64,000 nucleotides of DNA, from NCBI GenBank assembly GCA_003508835.1, contig PUFA01000003.1, positions 7,913,501 through 7,977,500 of the forward strand, written 5' to 3'. Source of the DNA: Eonycteris spelaea. Its lineage: Eukaryota; Chordata; Mammalia; Chiroptera; Pteropodidae. Position numbers and translations under genes: made by a program. Below, piece after piece: positions 12,370 through 23,490 of this stretch; position 1 is the first letter of the stretch; every line of letters begins with the position of its first letter. The notes below the pieces were generated by a model. The model ran no database searches and had not been told where the DNA came from. It saw nothing but the letters and a program-made list of their open reading frames with translations.

Positions 12370-13035
12370 TTTAGAATGTGGTTCATTAGTATGGCTCACA
12401 AGATGTTTCTTCATTTGGGAACTGCCTGTCTCACTAGCTTTCTCTCTTTTCACTCTAAAAATAGGTGCCCTGCTCTCTGCCTATACCTTCTACTTGCCAT
12501 TCCACAAACATATAGCATTCTCCCATGATCTCTTTGCCTTGTAAACACAGTGTCTATTTTTAAAATGCCCTTAATCTCATTTTTTCATCAAGTTAAAGAT
12601 ATAATAATCATAATAATCATAATAATAATGATGATAATAATAATAATATTGGAAACCACTTGTTAAATACCTCCAGTGCCAAATTATTCTTTTAAGCTTT
12701 TTGTGCATATTACCTCTATTCCCTTTAACATTATGGCAAGACAAGTATCCAACATCCATTTACTCCACTAGTAATTCTCATTTTTAGACATCACCTCTTC
12801 TGACAAACCTTCCCGGTTCCCTCAGTTCATTTGGATTTCCTCCGCCACAACTTTCTCGTACCTCATTATACTGCTGTCATGGCTCTGCTCACAACATATT
12901 AATGCTATCTCTTTCCTTTTCTGCTCCCCAACAAGATGATGTGCTTCTTGAGTTAACCAAGTTCTCCTTTCACTTCCCAACCTCCAACAACTCACAACAA
13001 TATTTAATACATTTAGAGTGCTCAGTAGTAATTGG
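12370..13035 (+). repeat. L2 and MIR relics around an (AAT)n run
   Basis: 12370-12580 and 12770-13035 read like sense L2 3' UTR, with pieces such as 'catcacctcttctgacaaac' followed by 'cttcccgg'. Around 12655-12760 is a weak antisense MIR. A trinucleotide run of AAT/ATG units occupies about 12599-12650. Boundaries are approximate. Confidence 0.5.
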
Positions 13036-13599
13036 AGAGACAAATTAATCTGAAGGACTAATAAAACAGACCCTTCTTCTCTAAATTTCCAACTCCTGGT
13101 ACCTTCTATAATATTGAGCACATACACAAACAAAAGTAGTATTCAGCCATATTTTTCTTGGAATTTGTTTATATTTGTTAGATAGGTCACTTTTGGCAAT
13201 TTTTAGTAAATATTTTTGAAATATTTGGATATGGACCAAAATACTGTGGTGGCTTTCTATTGTAGTGTTGAACACATATGTTTTATCGTTTGTGACATGT
13301 TACAAGTAATTTGCTATCAATAACAGTAGTGTGCTAAGCAGTAAGAGGGGTTATGAATGTTTTGTTCCTTATTTTAATGGAAATGCCTTTCATGTTTCAT
13401 CATTAAGTATGATATTTGATGGAAAATACTGGCAGACACACTATAACACATTATCAAGGTAAGGATGTTTTCATTTATTTTTAGACAGTTAAGAGTCATT
13501 TTAAAAATCATTAGTGGCTATAGAGTTTTATCAATTATTTTAGGCTAATTGTCTATCATTTGTTTCTACTGAATCATCTTCACACTCTTCAAAAATCTT
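13036..13599. other. Intron sequence, nothing recognised
   Basis: AT-rich, with no exon or repeat I can name. Confidence 0.4.
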
Positions 13600-14360
13600 A
13601 TTTTGCATAGTATATTCTTTTTAACACATTGTTAAATTCAATTCACTGATATATTTAAGAATTTGTCATCTATGTTCATAAGCGGGATCACCTATAGATT
13701 TTTTTTATGCTAATGTTTTTCATTTATGGTTTCAAGGTTATATTATTATAGAATGAATTTAATAGCTTTTCATTCTTTCTTATGCTGTATATCTGGCCTT
13801 TTGCAGGAACGCCAGTAAAATATCTGAGTTTGTTCTTGTCTTTAGTGGTAGAGTTTGGACAAATTAAATTTATTCTATACTAACTGATCTATTATTGTGG
13901 GTTGTTTTTTCACTTCACCCAGTTTTCACTTTTTTTATAAATAAATTTTATACTTAATCTAGATTCTTAAAACAAACTTGCTATGCAAAACGACATTCTT
14001 CCCTTCACTTCTGTATATAATCGTGTCTTTTAAAAATTTTCCTGTGGCTGTTAATTTCTATTTTTCTCTCCTTTGCTCTTAGTACATATGCAAAATATTT
14101 TTAGTTTTTCTTACCATAATAATATATTGGTAACAACAAAGTATTATCTTGGCTTATTTCATAAATGTTACCGTATAATTATCATCAGGCATTTATAAAT
14201 AAATGGTAGTTTGTATTTCTATATTCCTAACAAAGAAGCAAATTAATAATAAAATTGTGATTTAAAAAATATTTCCAGTAGTCCATGTAATTATTTTCTT
14301 TTGGCTATATTTTATGTTACTGAGTTCTGATTTTACTTCATTGTGGTCAATAAAAGTAAC
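13600..14360 (-). mobile_element. Old antisense L1M fragment
   Basis: Scattered antisense L1 ORF2 phrases are present ('tcatctatgttcataagc' near 13667, and 'ttacttcattgtggtcaa' near 14333). The copy is strongly diverged, so limits and subfamily are guesses. Confidence 0.45.
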
Positions 14361-14377
14361 CTGTAAGCTTTAATCAG

Positions 14378-14640
14378 TATAATGTAATGGTCAGAGCATG
14401 GATGCCAGTGGCAGTGCCAGATATAGTGAATCTAAACTCCACAGTGATGAGCTAAGTGAAACTGAACAAGCTAAAAAAACAAGGCCTCAGATGCTTTAAC
14501 TATAGAATGGAGATAAGAATAACATACTCTTCATAGATTCATCATGAAGATGAAATAAGTTAATGTTTGAGCACTTAGAACAATGCCTGCATATAGAAAA
14601 CATGCAACATATTAATAATGTTATTGTTATTATAAATATT
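14378..14640 (+). repeat. MIR SINE relic
   Basis: The sense MIR order is seen: 'taatggtcagagcatggatg', then 'actatagaatggagataaga', 'gatgaaataagttaatg' and 'gcacttagaacaatgcctg'. Nearly full length and diverged. Confidence 0.75.
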
Positions 14641-15312
14641 ATTATTTTCCTCAGTAATATTTATATTTATTCTGTGGCCCACCACAGGAAAAACCTTTTA
14701 AAAATAATATAATCATGTCTCTATCTCATAGCCCACATGCTGTATACCCACAAATCCTATTGGGGCTACTTCTAAAATATATCAGACATATTTTATATAG
14801 CAAGTTAAAGACAATGAACTATCTCTACTTTCGCAATTCCAATGATTCTCTAAAGATAGAATATTAGATGTAAGGGTTTTCAGGGAGTAAATATTTCTAA
14901 TTTGGAAAAAACCCTGAAGCATTTTGATACATAGCCATTTGTTCATGGTGCCTACATACCAACTTGAGGGTAAAATTTAGATGTCAGATATCAACAAATG
15001 TTTCAGTCTATAGATTGGTCTCATTTGTAGAAACATGGTCCTATGTAGTACACTACAAATTTCTACCCCTGCTTTGTAGGAAAGGTAATGGGGAGACACT
15101 AATCAATGGGAAAGGCAATGTAAGAGAGAGACAGTGGATACACAGAGACCATGTGTGCACACATGTGCATGTACATGAGCACATGCAGAATCGATTTAGT
15201 GTAATCAATTAGAAACCAGAGGCATACATCTAAAATGAAATTTATTTGAATAGTTTTCATTGACATAAATAGGGTGTAAATTCGAAAATCTTTTTCATAT
15301 TAAATTTCTTAC

Positions 15313-15426
15313 CTTAGCTTCTATTAGTGCTTCTTGGGTTTCCTTCCCTTTTCTTCGCAATCTTTTCTTTGTTCTTGTCACTTGTTTTTTAACGAACTTT
15401 CTCGTCTCAATTATATGAGTTAGTAC
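15313..15426 (-). CDS. CCDC178: CCDC178 internal exon F
   Basis: This 114-base exon encodes 38 residues from VLTHIIETRKFVKKQV to TQEALIEAK. The acceptor is TTCTAG and the donor is GTAAGA, both phase 0. The middle is strongly basic (TRTKKRLRRKGKE), matching the basic KVKKKLRKKGKK stretch of the human protein at the same place. Length equals the human exon (38 residues). The basic patch stands out within an otherwise mixed-charge coiled coil and could be a contact or nuclear-localisation-like surface, but that is inference only. Confidence 0.92.
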
Positions 15427-16983
15427 CTAGAAGACATTTAGAAATTAAGATGTGTAGCATTTGTAGTCTAATTATCCTGGTTTAGACCAAATATTTCCCA
15501 AGTGACTATTTTAATAATAACAATATATATTTTGTTATAAAGGGAAAAGACCAACACACACGAATTACAGAAACACATGTCGATACCCACAATACAAATA
15601 TTCCATTTTAATTACCTGATAAAACCAAACCTTATAAATTTTAGCTAAGTAAACATGAATAAACTTACATACATAGAAATTATAAATTTACATAATATTT
15701 AAAATATTTTAACCAAAATTAAAACTCTAAATACAAATGGTCAGTAATCATTACAGAAAGTGCATAAAAACTTCCTTTTTCCAAGAATTTATGCTAAATT
15801 AATAGTTCTTACAGTTTATAAACTGTTAAATATAATAAAATCAAAAATGATTACTGAACTACAAGAAGATATAAAACAATGGCTATTATACAATAAGGAG
15901 AAATAAAGTGATTAATCTTTTCTGGAATTCATTATCATACTTAGATGATTATACTGAGGCTTTTCATGCAATTAATAAATTTCCATCATTAATGTAAGGA
16001 GGAGCCATTATTAAAATCATTTATCTCACTAGGTGTTAGTACTAGTTATATATTCATTACATAAGCTCGAGGATAAGCAGTTAGAAGCCCTAAGCAGCGT
16101 AATATGCTCATAATTTGTTTTTATGCTTTATGGCCTTGTACACATTGCTTCATGCATTTAGTCCCAAGTTTTCTCAAGTGTATGGTACAGATAAACTCTC
16201 TCTTGCCTATTTCATAGGGAAGCTCTGAAGATCAAAAAAACTTTAATAATGGGACACTTAAACCACATGTTTTTAAATAAAGAAACTTCGAAAATTATTA
16301 GACTAAGAATATAAAGTTACATCATAATTTGCAATGAAAAAAAAATCCTGTTGTCAAAATGACCCAAATGAATAATATGTACTACCTGCAGCTAAAGACA
16401 AGAATGTATAACTCTTACCACACCCTCTACTTCTCCAAAAGACTAACGACATGATGTATACATATTTTCTACTAAATTTATCTTTGGGAAGGGCTACTCA
16501 TATCAGTTACTGCCATGAACTTGTTTTTTTGAAAATATTTTATCGACATTTGCTTTTTTTTTTCCTGTTTTCTACATGAATCAAAAATTTACCATGAAAA
16601 TGTCAAGATGCATTATATTTTATATTTGAGTAACTATAACTTCAGCATGATATTAACGAGCAGTGAAGACTTCGAATAAAATTTACCATAGTGGGCAATC
16701 ACACCAAATAAATCACTGCTCATCCATTTGAAAACCACTTTTGCTAAGTACACTATAAGATAAGAGTATAGGGTTCCAGGTAATAGCATTAATAGTCTTG
16801 CTATATAATTCCACTGCAAATTATTTCTGTGGTCAATAATATAGTTACTTATTTTGCCCATAATTTTATGTCTTCTTATGTGAAATCATAATTTTCCAAG
16901 TAGTAAAGTAAAATTATATATATATGAGTTATCAACCTAAATATTCCTACAAAATAGTTTCTAGATTAATTATAAATGCATAC
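15427..16983. other. Intron between exons E and F
   Basis: A probable sense MIR lies at about 16110-16270 ('cctatttcatagggaagc'). The rest is AT-rich with nothing recognised. Confidence 0.4.
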
Positions 16984-17145
16984 GCCAGAATGTTCTTTGT
17001 GGACAGTTTTCATTCTTTCTGCATCTTCTTCCATTTGGAGCAAAGGTGCCTCTATTTCTGCCAGTATTTGGGAATATATTGCTTTCTTTTTCAAAAGGTC
17101 TTGCTTCTCAAGTGCCAGTTCTTCTTGAACATAATACAGTCTTTT
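16984..17145 (-). CDS. CCDC178: CCDC178 internal exon E
   Basis: This 162-base exon encodes 54 residues, KRLYYVQEELALEKQDLLKK through QMEEDAERMKTVHKEHSG. The acceptor is TTGGCAG and the donor is GTATGC, slightly off the GTRAGT consensus but the only one in frame before an intronic stop. The human exon is also 54 residues, with KKLY at the start, a PLLQ[ML]E[DE] motif in the middle and KEHS at the end. The last residue is Gly here against Val in human. Both introns are phase 0. A short antisense L2 scrap lies just upstream of its acceptor, around 17170-17230. Confidence 0.93.
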
Positions 17146-18214
17146 CTGCCAATAAAGATTTTAAAAAATTCATTCAGTTATTAATTATCTAGTCATTTAT
17201 TGAGTATCTTGTGCCAGGCAGTAATATTTACTGTTATTTGAAAATGAAAAAAAAAATAAATGTCACCATAAAAAGTAATAGGTATGAATATTGCATATTT
17301 AAAGATTGCACAGTTATTATTTATAAAAATGATAAGAGAAAAAATTAATAGACAATAAAAATCAAACATTCTTAAGTAAGTAGTGGAAGATAAAGTTAGA
17401 GAACACACTAACAGCAAATATTGAAATACATGTAAATCTTGAAATCTAAGACCAAATAAAACCAATGACCAAGAAATTAATAACAAAATATTAAACAAAG
17501 GTATCAAAAAGTACAGAATTATTGAATATATATAAATCAATTAGGAAATTTGGCATTTGCAAAACTTGTGTTTGCTTCAAAGAAGACCAGAGATGCAGAT
17601 AATCTCAAATAATATTTAAAAATAACACTGTTTTGGATTGTTTTGCCTCTTATATTTATTTTCTTATAATAATAATTTCAAATATTTATGTATTTTTGAA
17701 GGGGAGGCATTCTAGAAAGATGCCAGGGATCAAAATACCCAATCTGGTTTCCAAAGGATTTGCAGGTGGTGTAGATAAAGATAAAAAAATTAAAATTTAT
17801 TTTACTAGCCATAATGCCTTAGTTTCAATTTTTTTTTATACAGAAAAAGCAGCATTTTTTTCCAGTCAGTGTTAAATAAAGATATTCAATTGAAAGACAC
17901 TAAAAGTAAAAAAACATATCATCAGCAAGCAAACTAAGAGACACTTAGGAATAATATCCCATTGCCCTTTTACTAGGCTGGCAGAGATTCCCATTAAGCC
18001 ACAAAATGAGATATGTGTATGAGAGGTCAGTTTCTTTATGCATGATTAGACACTGCTAGTCATACACGGAGGGCAACTGCCATCAGCTAAGGAGAGAAAA
18101 TTGCTGGCTTGCAAACCAAGTAGGAAAAAGATGCCTCATTACGGACAAATTTAAAATGTTAAGTAAGATGCAAATTAAAGGAAAAATAAAATATTAAAAG
18201 CAAATTAGGATTAC
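17146..18214. other. Intron between exons D and E
   Basis: A short antisense L2 tail is visible at about 17170-17230 ('catttattgagtatcttgtg'). The rest is AT-rich, and open frames such as 17193-17540 on the minus strand look random. Confidence 0.4.
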
Positions 18215-18277
18215 CTGAATCAACATTCCATTAGCCACTTCACCTCGAGTTTGTCTTTTCAAGAACTCTTCTCTGCC
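18215..18277 (-). CDS. CCDC178: CCDC178 internal exon D (21 codons)
   Basis: This 63-base exon encodes GREEFLKRQTRGEVANGMLIQ without its flanks. It is too short to be found as an open frame alone and was placed by homology and splice sites. The acceptor is TTTATAG, rather weak in its pyrimidine tract, and the donor is GTAATC after CAG. Both ends are phase 0. The human segment GREEFLKKLTRGEVAAGMVLQ has the same length. GREEFLK and TRGEVA are identical, which makes chance very unlikely. Confidence 0.93.
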
Positions 18278-19427
18278 CTATAAATTATCAAAGTTTTTAA
18301 AAGTAGGTTTTATTTTTAGAATATCAGAAAACTTATGTTACATAAATAGAGTGTAAAATATTCATTACAAATTGGGCATTATTTTAAAAAGCCTGCTATT
18401 ATTTGATGTAGTTAGTAAATGTTATAAGGCTACGAAATAAGAGCACAATTTCCAGTTCAATTCACTTAGTACTTTATAACCTTGAAGTAAAATATCAAAG
18501 TAATCAAAAAGGGGAAAACTAGACAGTCTTCAATTCCTCTTTTTAAAAACTATCAATTTTTTTTAATATTATTTTCAAGAATGAGCAGATTCAACTTTGA
18601 AAATGAACTAGATACAATCCAAGTTTGAAGTCTGCAAAATGTGATCAGATTCTCCATTTGGCTAGAACAATTCCTTCCCCCCTCCTCCCGCCCACCTTTT
18701 GCCATTCTTTTTTAAAAATTATTCCTTAAAAGTTAGTGGGCAAAAAATATTTGGAAAAATCTTCTTTCTGTTACTTGGATAGAGAGTGCTTAAACTCTTC
18801 ACAGTTGTATCACATTATCCACAACCAGATTTGGAAATAACTCCAATGTTCTTTCTGCTTTGGAATCATACCTTGGAACCCCTTATTTGAGGGAGGCATT
18901 GGACTAGATTTAGGTTTTCCTTCATATTCAAAAGAGATGTATAGCTTTGTAGAGAGGTACAGTGGAGGTTTCAAAATGTCTCTAATATCCCTCCTTCATC
19001 ACAGAAGCCCTCATTATACCACAGGGTCTACAGGGACAATATAAAGAAACAACTCAATATGTCTCCTCTACAACTCATGCTTTTCTTGTTTAGCAACCCA
19101 TCAAAATTACACTCTCCTAAAGTAAAAAAATAAAATAAAATAACTCTAAAGAAGGAAAAAGAAATGTGACAGAGAAAGCAATGACTTTAATATATCGCTT
19201 CCCCTACAAATGTACCTATGTGTGAAGCCAATTTATACAATGATACATTTTGATAATTTAAATAAAATTAGTTGTCTCTTCTAACATGACAACAGATATA
19301 GTGGTTTTATCAATTTTTAAAATATTTAATCAAAAGGGAACCAAATTAAAAGTGCCTCTATAGACTGGAGAAAAAATATCATTTCAAAAGAGCACTACAT
19401 TTGACCTTTGTCTGAAACTAATTGAAA

Positions 19428-19430
<3 letters not shown>
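18278..19430. other. Intron sequence, nothing recognised
   Basis: A short C-rich patch lies at 18677-18697. No exon or named repeat was seen. Confidence 0.4.

Positions 19431-19475
<45 letters not shown>
19431..19475 (+). repeat. (TG)n microsatellite
   Basis: About 22 uninterrupted TG units. The length makes it probably polymorphic. Confidence 0.98.
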
Positions 19476-19477
<2 letters not shown>

Positions 19478-19479
19478 TG

Positions 19480-19800
19480 AGATGAGTTGTGCCAGATTAC
19501 GCAGGATCTTTAAGGCACAGCAAGAAAATGAGTGAAGGATGTTAAGCAAGGCGTGTGTTTTAGAATGGTCACTTTGGCTGCAATATGGATTGCTTAAAAT
19601 TCATTCATCCTTTGAAGTTTTTTTTTTTTTAATTGTCAACCAATAAAAGAGTGATATGTTGTTTAAATGAATTTAAGTTCCTGAACTTAAAGATATTAAT
19701 ATGTAAAAAGAATATGTAGATGTAAGGCTAATAAAAACTGTAGGCAGCATAAGAGCAATTAAAATAAATGGATTAGGAGCCTGAAGCTACAAGAGTAAAA
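19480..19800 (-). repeat. L2 relic
   Basis: The plus strand reads like antisense L2 3' UTR: 'gttgtgccagattacgcagg', then 'atctttaaggcaca', then 'ggtcactttggctgcaatat'. It is followed by AT-rich unassigned DNA. Confidence 0.6.
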
Positions 19801-20829
19801 CAATTAAATTTCTTTTAAAAGAAGGGAAAGAGTCCCTAGAAATTTTGAAATTTGTGTATTTGTACAAAACCAACTCAATCTGTTACCAGTTCTGTTACCA
19901 ATGGACAAATACACACTCTCCACAGGAAAAACGTCTGGAGCTTCACTCTTAAAACCTTACGGAACTCTTCCAAGCTCTGTTTTCTACCATAGCTCCAAAC
20001 CTCTGTGACTCAGAGACCAAGGTCAAAGGACTGATCACCAGAAGGGAAGGTACCTGTTACTGGCCAGGCTGCCAATTTCACACTAATGCCAGACACAGGG
20101 CCACAGAGAGTATTTCTGGCCAGATGCTCAAGGCCTTCCTTTGGTACTATCTATCCCCTTCCTACAAGTATGATTGGTCCACCTGTGCACTGGCAAAGTG
20201 CCTGGAAGCTGACCAGTTCCTAGGAAAACTACTGAGCTACTATGAACTTCAAAATACCCTAGAACATGTCAAAGACTGATATAAGGTTAGCTCTAATGTT
20301 CACAGGTCTTAAGACTTGAAGTGCAACATCTGAGTGAGGGGATTTATTTGTCCCACAATCTTGTCTCAGGTGGCAAATACTATTAAAGGTGACTCAGAGG
20401 TGGGGCTCGGTGTATAGGATCCTTATTAAGAAGTGTACCTGGAATTAACTCCTGCTGTATGGGAGAGGAGATGGGACAAGAAGAAAGGAAGAGGACAGGA
20501 GAGGAAGAAAGCAGGAACATAGGCTGAGCTGCAATGCAGCCCCATAATAACCTCAGTCAACTCCATGGGGGTCCTAGATCAAGAATGGATCTTTAGCTTT
20601 GCCTCAAATCAGATCAAGGTGGCAAGGCTATACTCCTATATTTATCAGTCATTGAATGGGAGCTGTCCCAGGAAGGGGAATGACCTTAAGGAAAGTGACT
20701 TCACGGATTCCTGAAGGAGAATCTGGGAAACTATGTCGGCCAAGAAATGGAAATGTCATGAGTCCCCTCAACAATAAAACTACCATTAATGCTACTAATA
20801 ACTGTGGGTAAAAATATTACATACCTACT
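19801..20829. other. Moderately GC-rich unassigned intron block
   Basis: 19900-20720 is clearly less AT-rich than the surroundings. A stop-free frame without a usable start spans 19953-20276 on the plus strand (108 codons), but I recognise no family in it and splice sites around it are weak. It may be an old LTR or other repeat that I cannot name. Confidence 0.35.
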
Positions 20830-21000
20830 ATTATGATTATCTTGTTTTAACTTTATAACGAAATTGATAAAATAGCTATTATTATCCCCTTTTGCAAATG
20901 GGAAAAATAAGAGAGAGATTATGAAAATTGCCAATACACAAAAAGTTAGCGCATGTTGGAACCAGGATGCTAATCCACACAATCTGAGAGCCCGGGGACT
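20830..21000 (-). repeat. MIR SINE relic
   Basis: Antisense MIR: 'attattatccccttttgcaa', then 'atgggaaaaataagagagag', and 'ttggaaccaggatgctaat' further on. Confidence 0.7.
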
Positions 21001-21547
21001 TTATCTGATCGATTTAGCATCTCAGATTCCTCAGACACCTAGTATCCTCCAATGTGAGGGGAATGTTTAGTGTAGAGCCTTCTGACTCATGCACCTCTGT
21101 CCTTGCAAAGCTTCCCTTTCCATGAGGCTTTCCTGGGAATTAGGCTTTTGTAACTCAGCCACCTAAAACACACAAGTCGGGGAATGGAATGGAGACCTTG
21201 TGTTAGAGAGGCTCCAATCTGCCAGTGATGCCACAGCCAGCTATGAAATGGAATCTGCTGGGAAAGCTCTGAGCACTGGAGTGATGCTCCTTTTTAATGT
21301 GCAATATCAATCACGTAGCTGCTGAGAACAGTAGGATTAAACAGGTACATATTACTATACACTTAACATAGGTAACTAGAACATAGACTTCTTAGTAAAA
21401 TACTGATTTCACTATCATTGAAAATGCGCAAAACGAGAGGCTGGAAAATGATAAAGAGCCACAGTAGCTGGTAAAAACATTTCCTAATATAATAATACGG
21501 ATACTACTTTCGAGAACTTGCCTCACCTCAGGTAATTTTCTAGACTG

Positions 21548-21551
<4 letters not shown>

Positions 21552-21592
<41 letters not shown>
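21552..21592 (+). repeat. (CA)n microsatellite
   Basis: About 20 CA units without interruption. Confidence 0.98.
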
Positions 21593-21595
<3 letters not shown>

Positions 21596-21779
21596 GCATC
21601 CCTCATCTTGCAGGGTGCTATGTTAACTAAAATTCATATATATTGGGACCATGTAAAATGGGGACATGGTGCAGATATGCACACGTTGGTTAACTTGGTG
21701 CTGTGCAAAGTGAGGGCTGCCTGTGTGCATGTGTGTGTGGGCATGCACACACACATATTTAAGTTAATTATCCATTTAG

Positions 21780-22020
21780 TGATAAAGCTATAATTCTCCA
21801 TTTTCAAAGATGAGAAAACTGAGCTCATAGAAGTCATGGGATTTGTCAAATGACTAATATTCAACAAATATCAGTATCCAGGACTACATGCTATCACGGC
21901 TTGGACATGCTCTATAGCAGTTTGAAGTAAGCTCCCTCCCCTAACTCCAGCTTCCAGTACTGTATCCCACATATAATATTTGTTGAATAAACAATTATTG
22001 AATAAATGCATTAATGAATA
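21780..22020. repeat. MIR (antisense) followed by L2 tail (sense)
   Basis: 21780-21890 carries antisense MIR core ('ttcaaagatgagaaaactga' with 'gctcatagaag'). 21905-22020 ends as a sense L2 3' end ('atatttgttgaataaacaat', then 'gaataaatgcattaatgaa'). Confidence 0.65.
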
Positions 22021-23393
22021 ACAAACAAATTGCATTGTCCCAAGAGTAGGGAATTAAACTGTAAAAGTTTCAGTTTCTTTCAAAAATATGTTTCAAAATC
22101 TCTTTATGATGAGAAACTCAGGATCTGTTAAAATGTCATAATGACACAAATTTCATTAATAAACAGCATCTTGAGGATGGATAGTAAAACAAGGCCCATA
22201 TGATGCTTTCCCTGAGATGTAGGGAAATGGGTGAAGTATTAGGAAAGGCAAGGAGATAAGTACCTGAATAAGAACTGAAAGAAGACTGCCTTTTTTGAGA
22301 ACATGACCTACAGCTCAATTTGTGCCAGAATTTTCAGTTCTTCAAATTGCCAATTTATTATAAAGGGAATGAAAGCCCAGAAAACTCACCATTTCATAAC
22401 TGTTACAATAAGAGATTCAACCAAGAATTACCAACTGATGTTAAGTCCATCGAGTAAAATTTTCTTAGAAACAAAGACCATTTCATATTCTTAAAATATC
22501 AATTAAGTACTTATTACAACAAGGAAATGGATAATCTGTTGGGCATACTTTAACCAAATCATCAAACTTACTATCACTTGTAATAAGACAAACTTATACA
22601 TGTACTTTGTGATATATTTCATTGACATGATATTATAACTATGTACTATTCCTGCCAAAAGTGTTTAACCTGAATCTAATCATGGGTAAACAAAAAGGTA
22701 AATCCTAATTGAGAGAAATTCTGCCAAGTAACTGGCCTAGATTCTAAAAAATGTTAATATAACAAAAGACAATTTTTTTTTTAGCAATGTAGGGAACTCT
22801 TTAAGATTAAAGGAGACTCAAAAGTTGTTTAAAATGCAGTACATGATGCTCCACTACATATAGCAACCAATAAAATTACAAAAATGTGCATGTGGACTAT
22901 AAATACATGCCAATTATCTAATTATTTTCTCTTAGTTCTAAAATACTCTTTTAACTCTAATTTGAGATACTGGAGCTGGATCTTGTAAAGTTTTCTTTTG
23001 CCAGCTGGAGTAAAATTAGGCTTTATCAAAGAGGGCAGTGGAAGGGCCTACATGGCTGTAATAAGGGGTTTTCGCATCCTTGCCCTGATTCCAGTTGTTT
23101 TCTCCTTCCTCCTGCAAAACTGGTTTGTGGAGAACCAATGGAACCTGCACTCAGCCTGGTGCCCTACTCAGAAACTGCATTCAAACATTATTCAATCACC
23201 ATCTGGTTTCTCTGGCATGTGGCAGGTGGATGCTTATGGACCAACCACTGAGACACAGCCGCACCCTCTTCAATAAGGCCTTACTCTGCTTTGGAGGAGG
23301 GCAGCCTCTTCACGTTTGTTTCTTCTTTGAGTACTTTTCTTCATCCCTGAAGATTTTGGCTGCTCCCTACATTTGCTATTCCTATATTGTTTG
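22021..23393. other. Intron sequence, mostly unassigned
   Basis: 22021-22980 is AT-rich with nothing recognised. 22990-23390 is richer in GC and has two overlapping plus-strand open frames (92 and 121 codons). I recognise no protein in them, and they show no sign of conserved domains. Confidence 0.35.
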
Positions 23394-23490
23394 GAGCAGG
23401 GATCAACTAATCTTTCTTTGTAAATGGCTAGATACTAATCATTTAGCTTTGGAGGCATAAAGTCTCTGTCACAACTACTCAAATCTGGTT
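23394..23490 (+). mobile_element. hAT-Charlie type (MER58-like) fragment
   Basis: The order 'cagggatcaactaat', 'ctttgtaaatggctagatac', 'taatcatttagctttgg' and 'tctctgtcacaactactcaa' matches the left half of a common mammalian hAT element that I remember as MER58-like. The right end is not visible. Confidence 0.6.

Noticed and set aside
17193..17540. 115-codon minus-strand frame next to exon E
   Set aside because: Hydrophobic low-complexity translation of AT-rich intron. It does not join CCDC178 in frame through splice sites.
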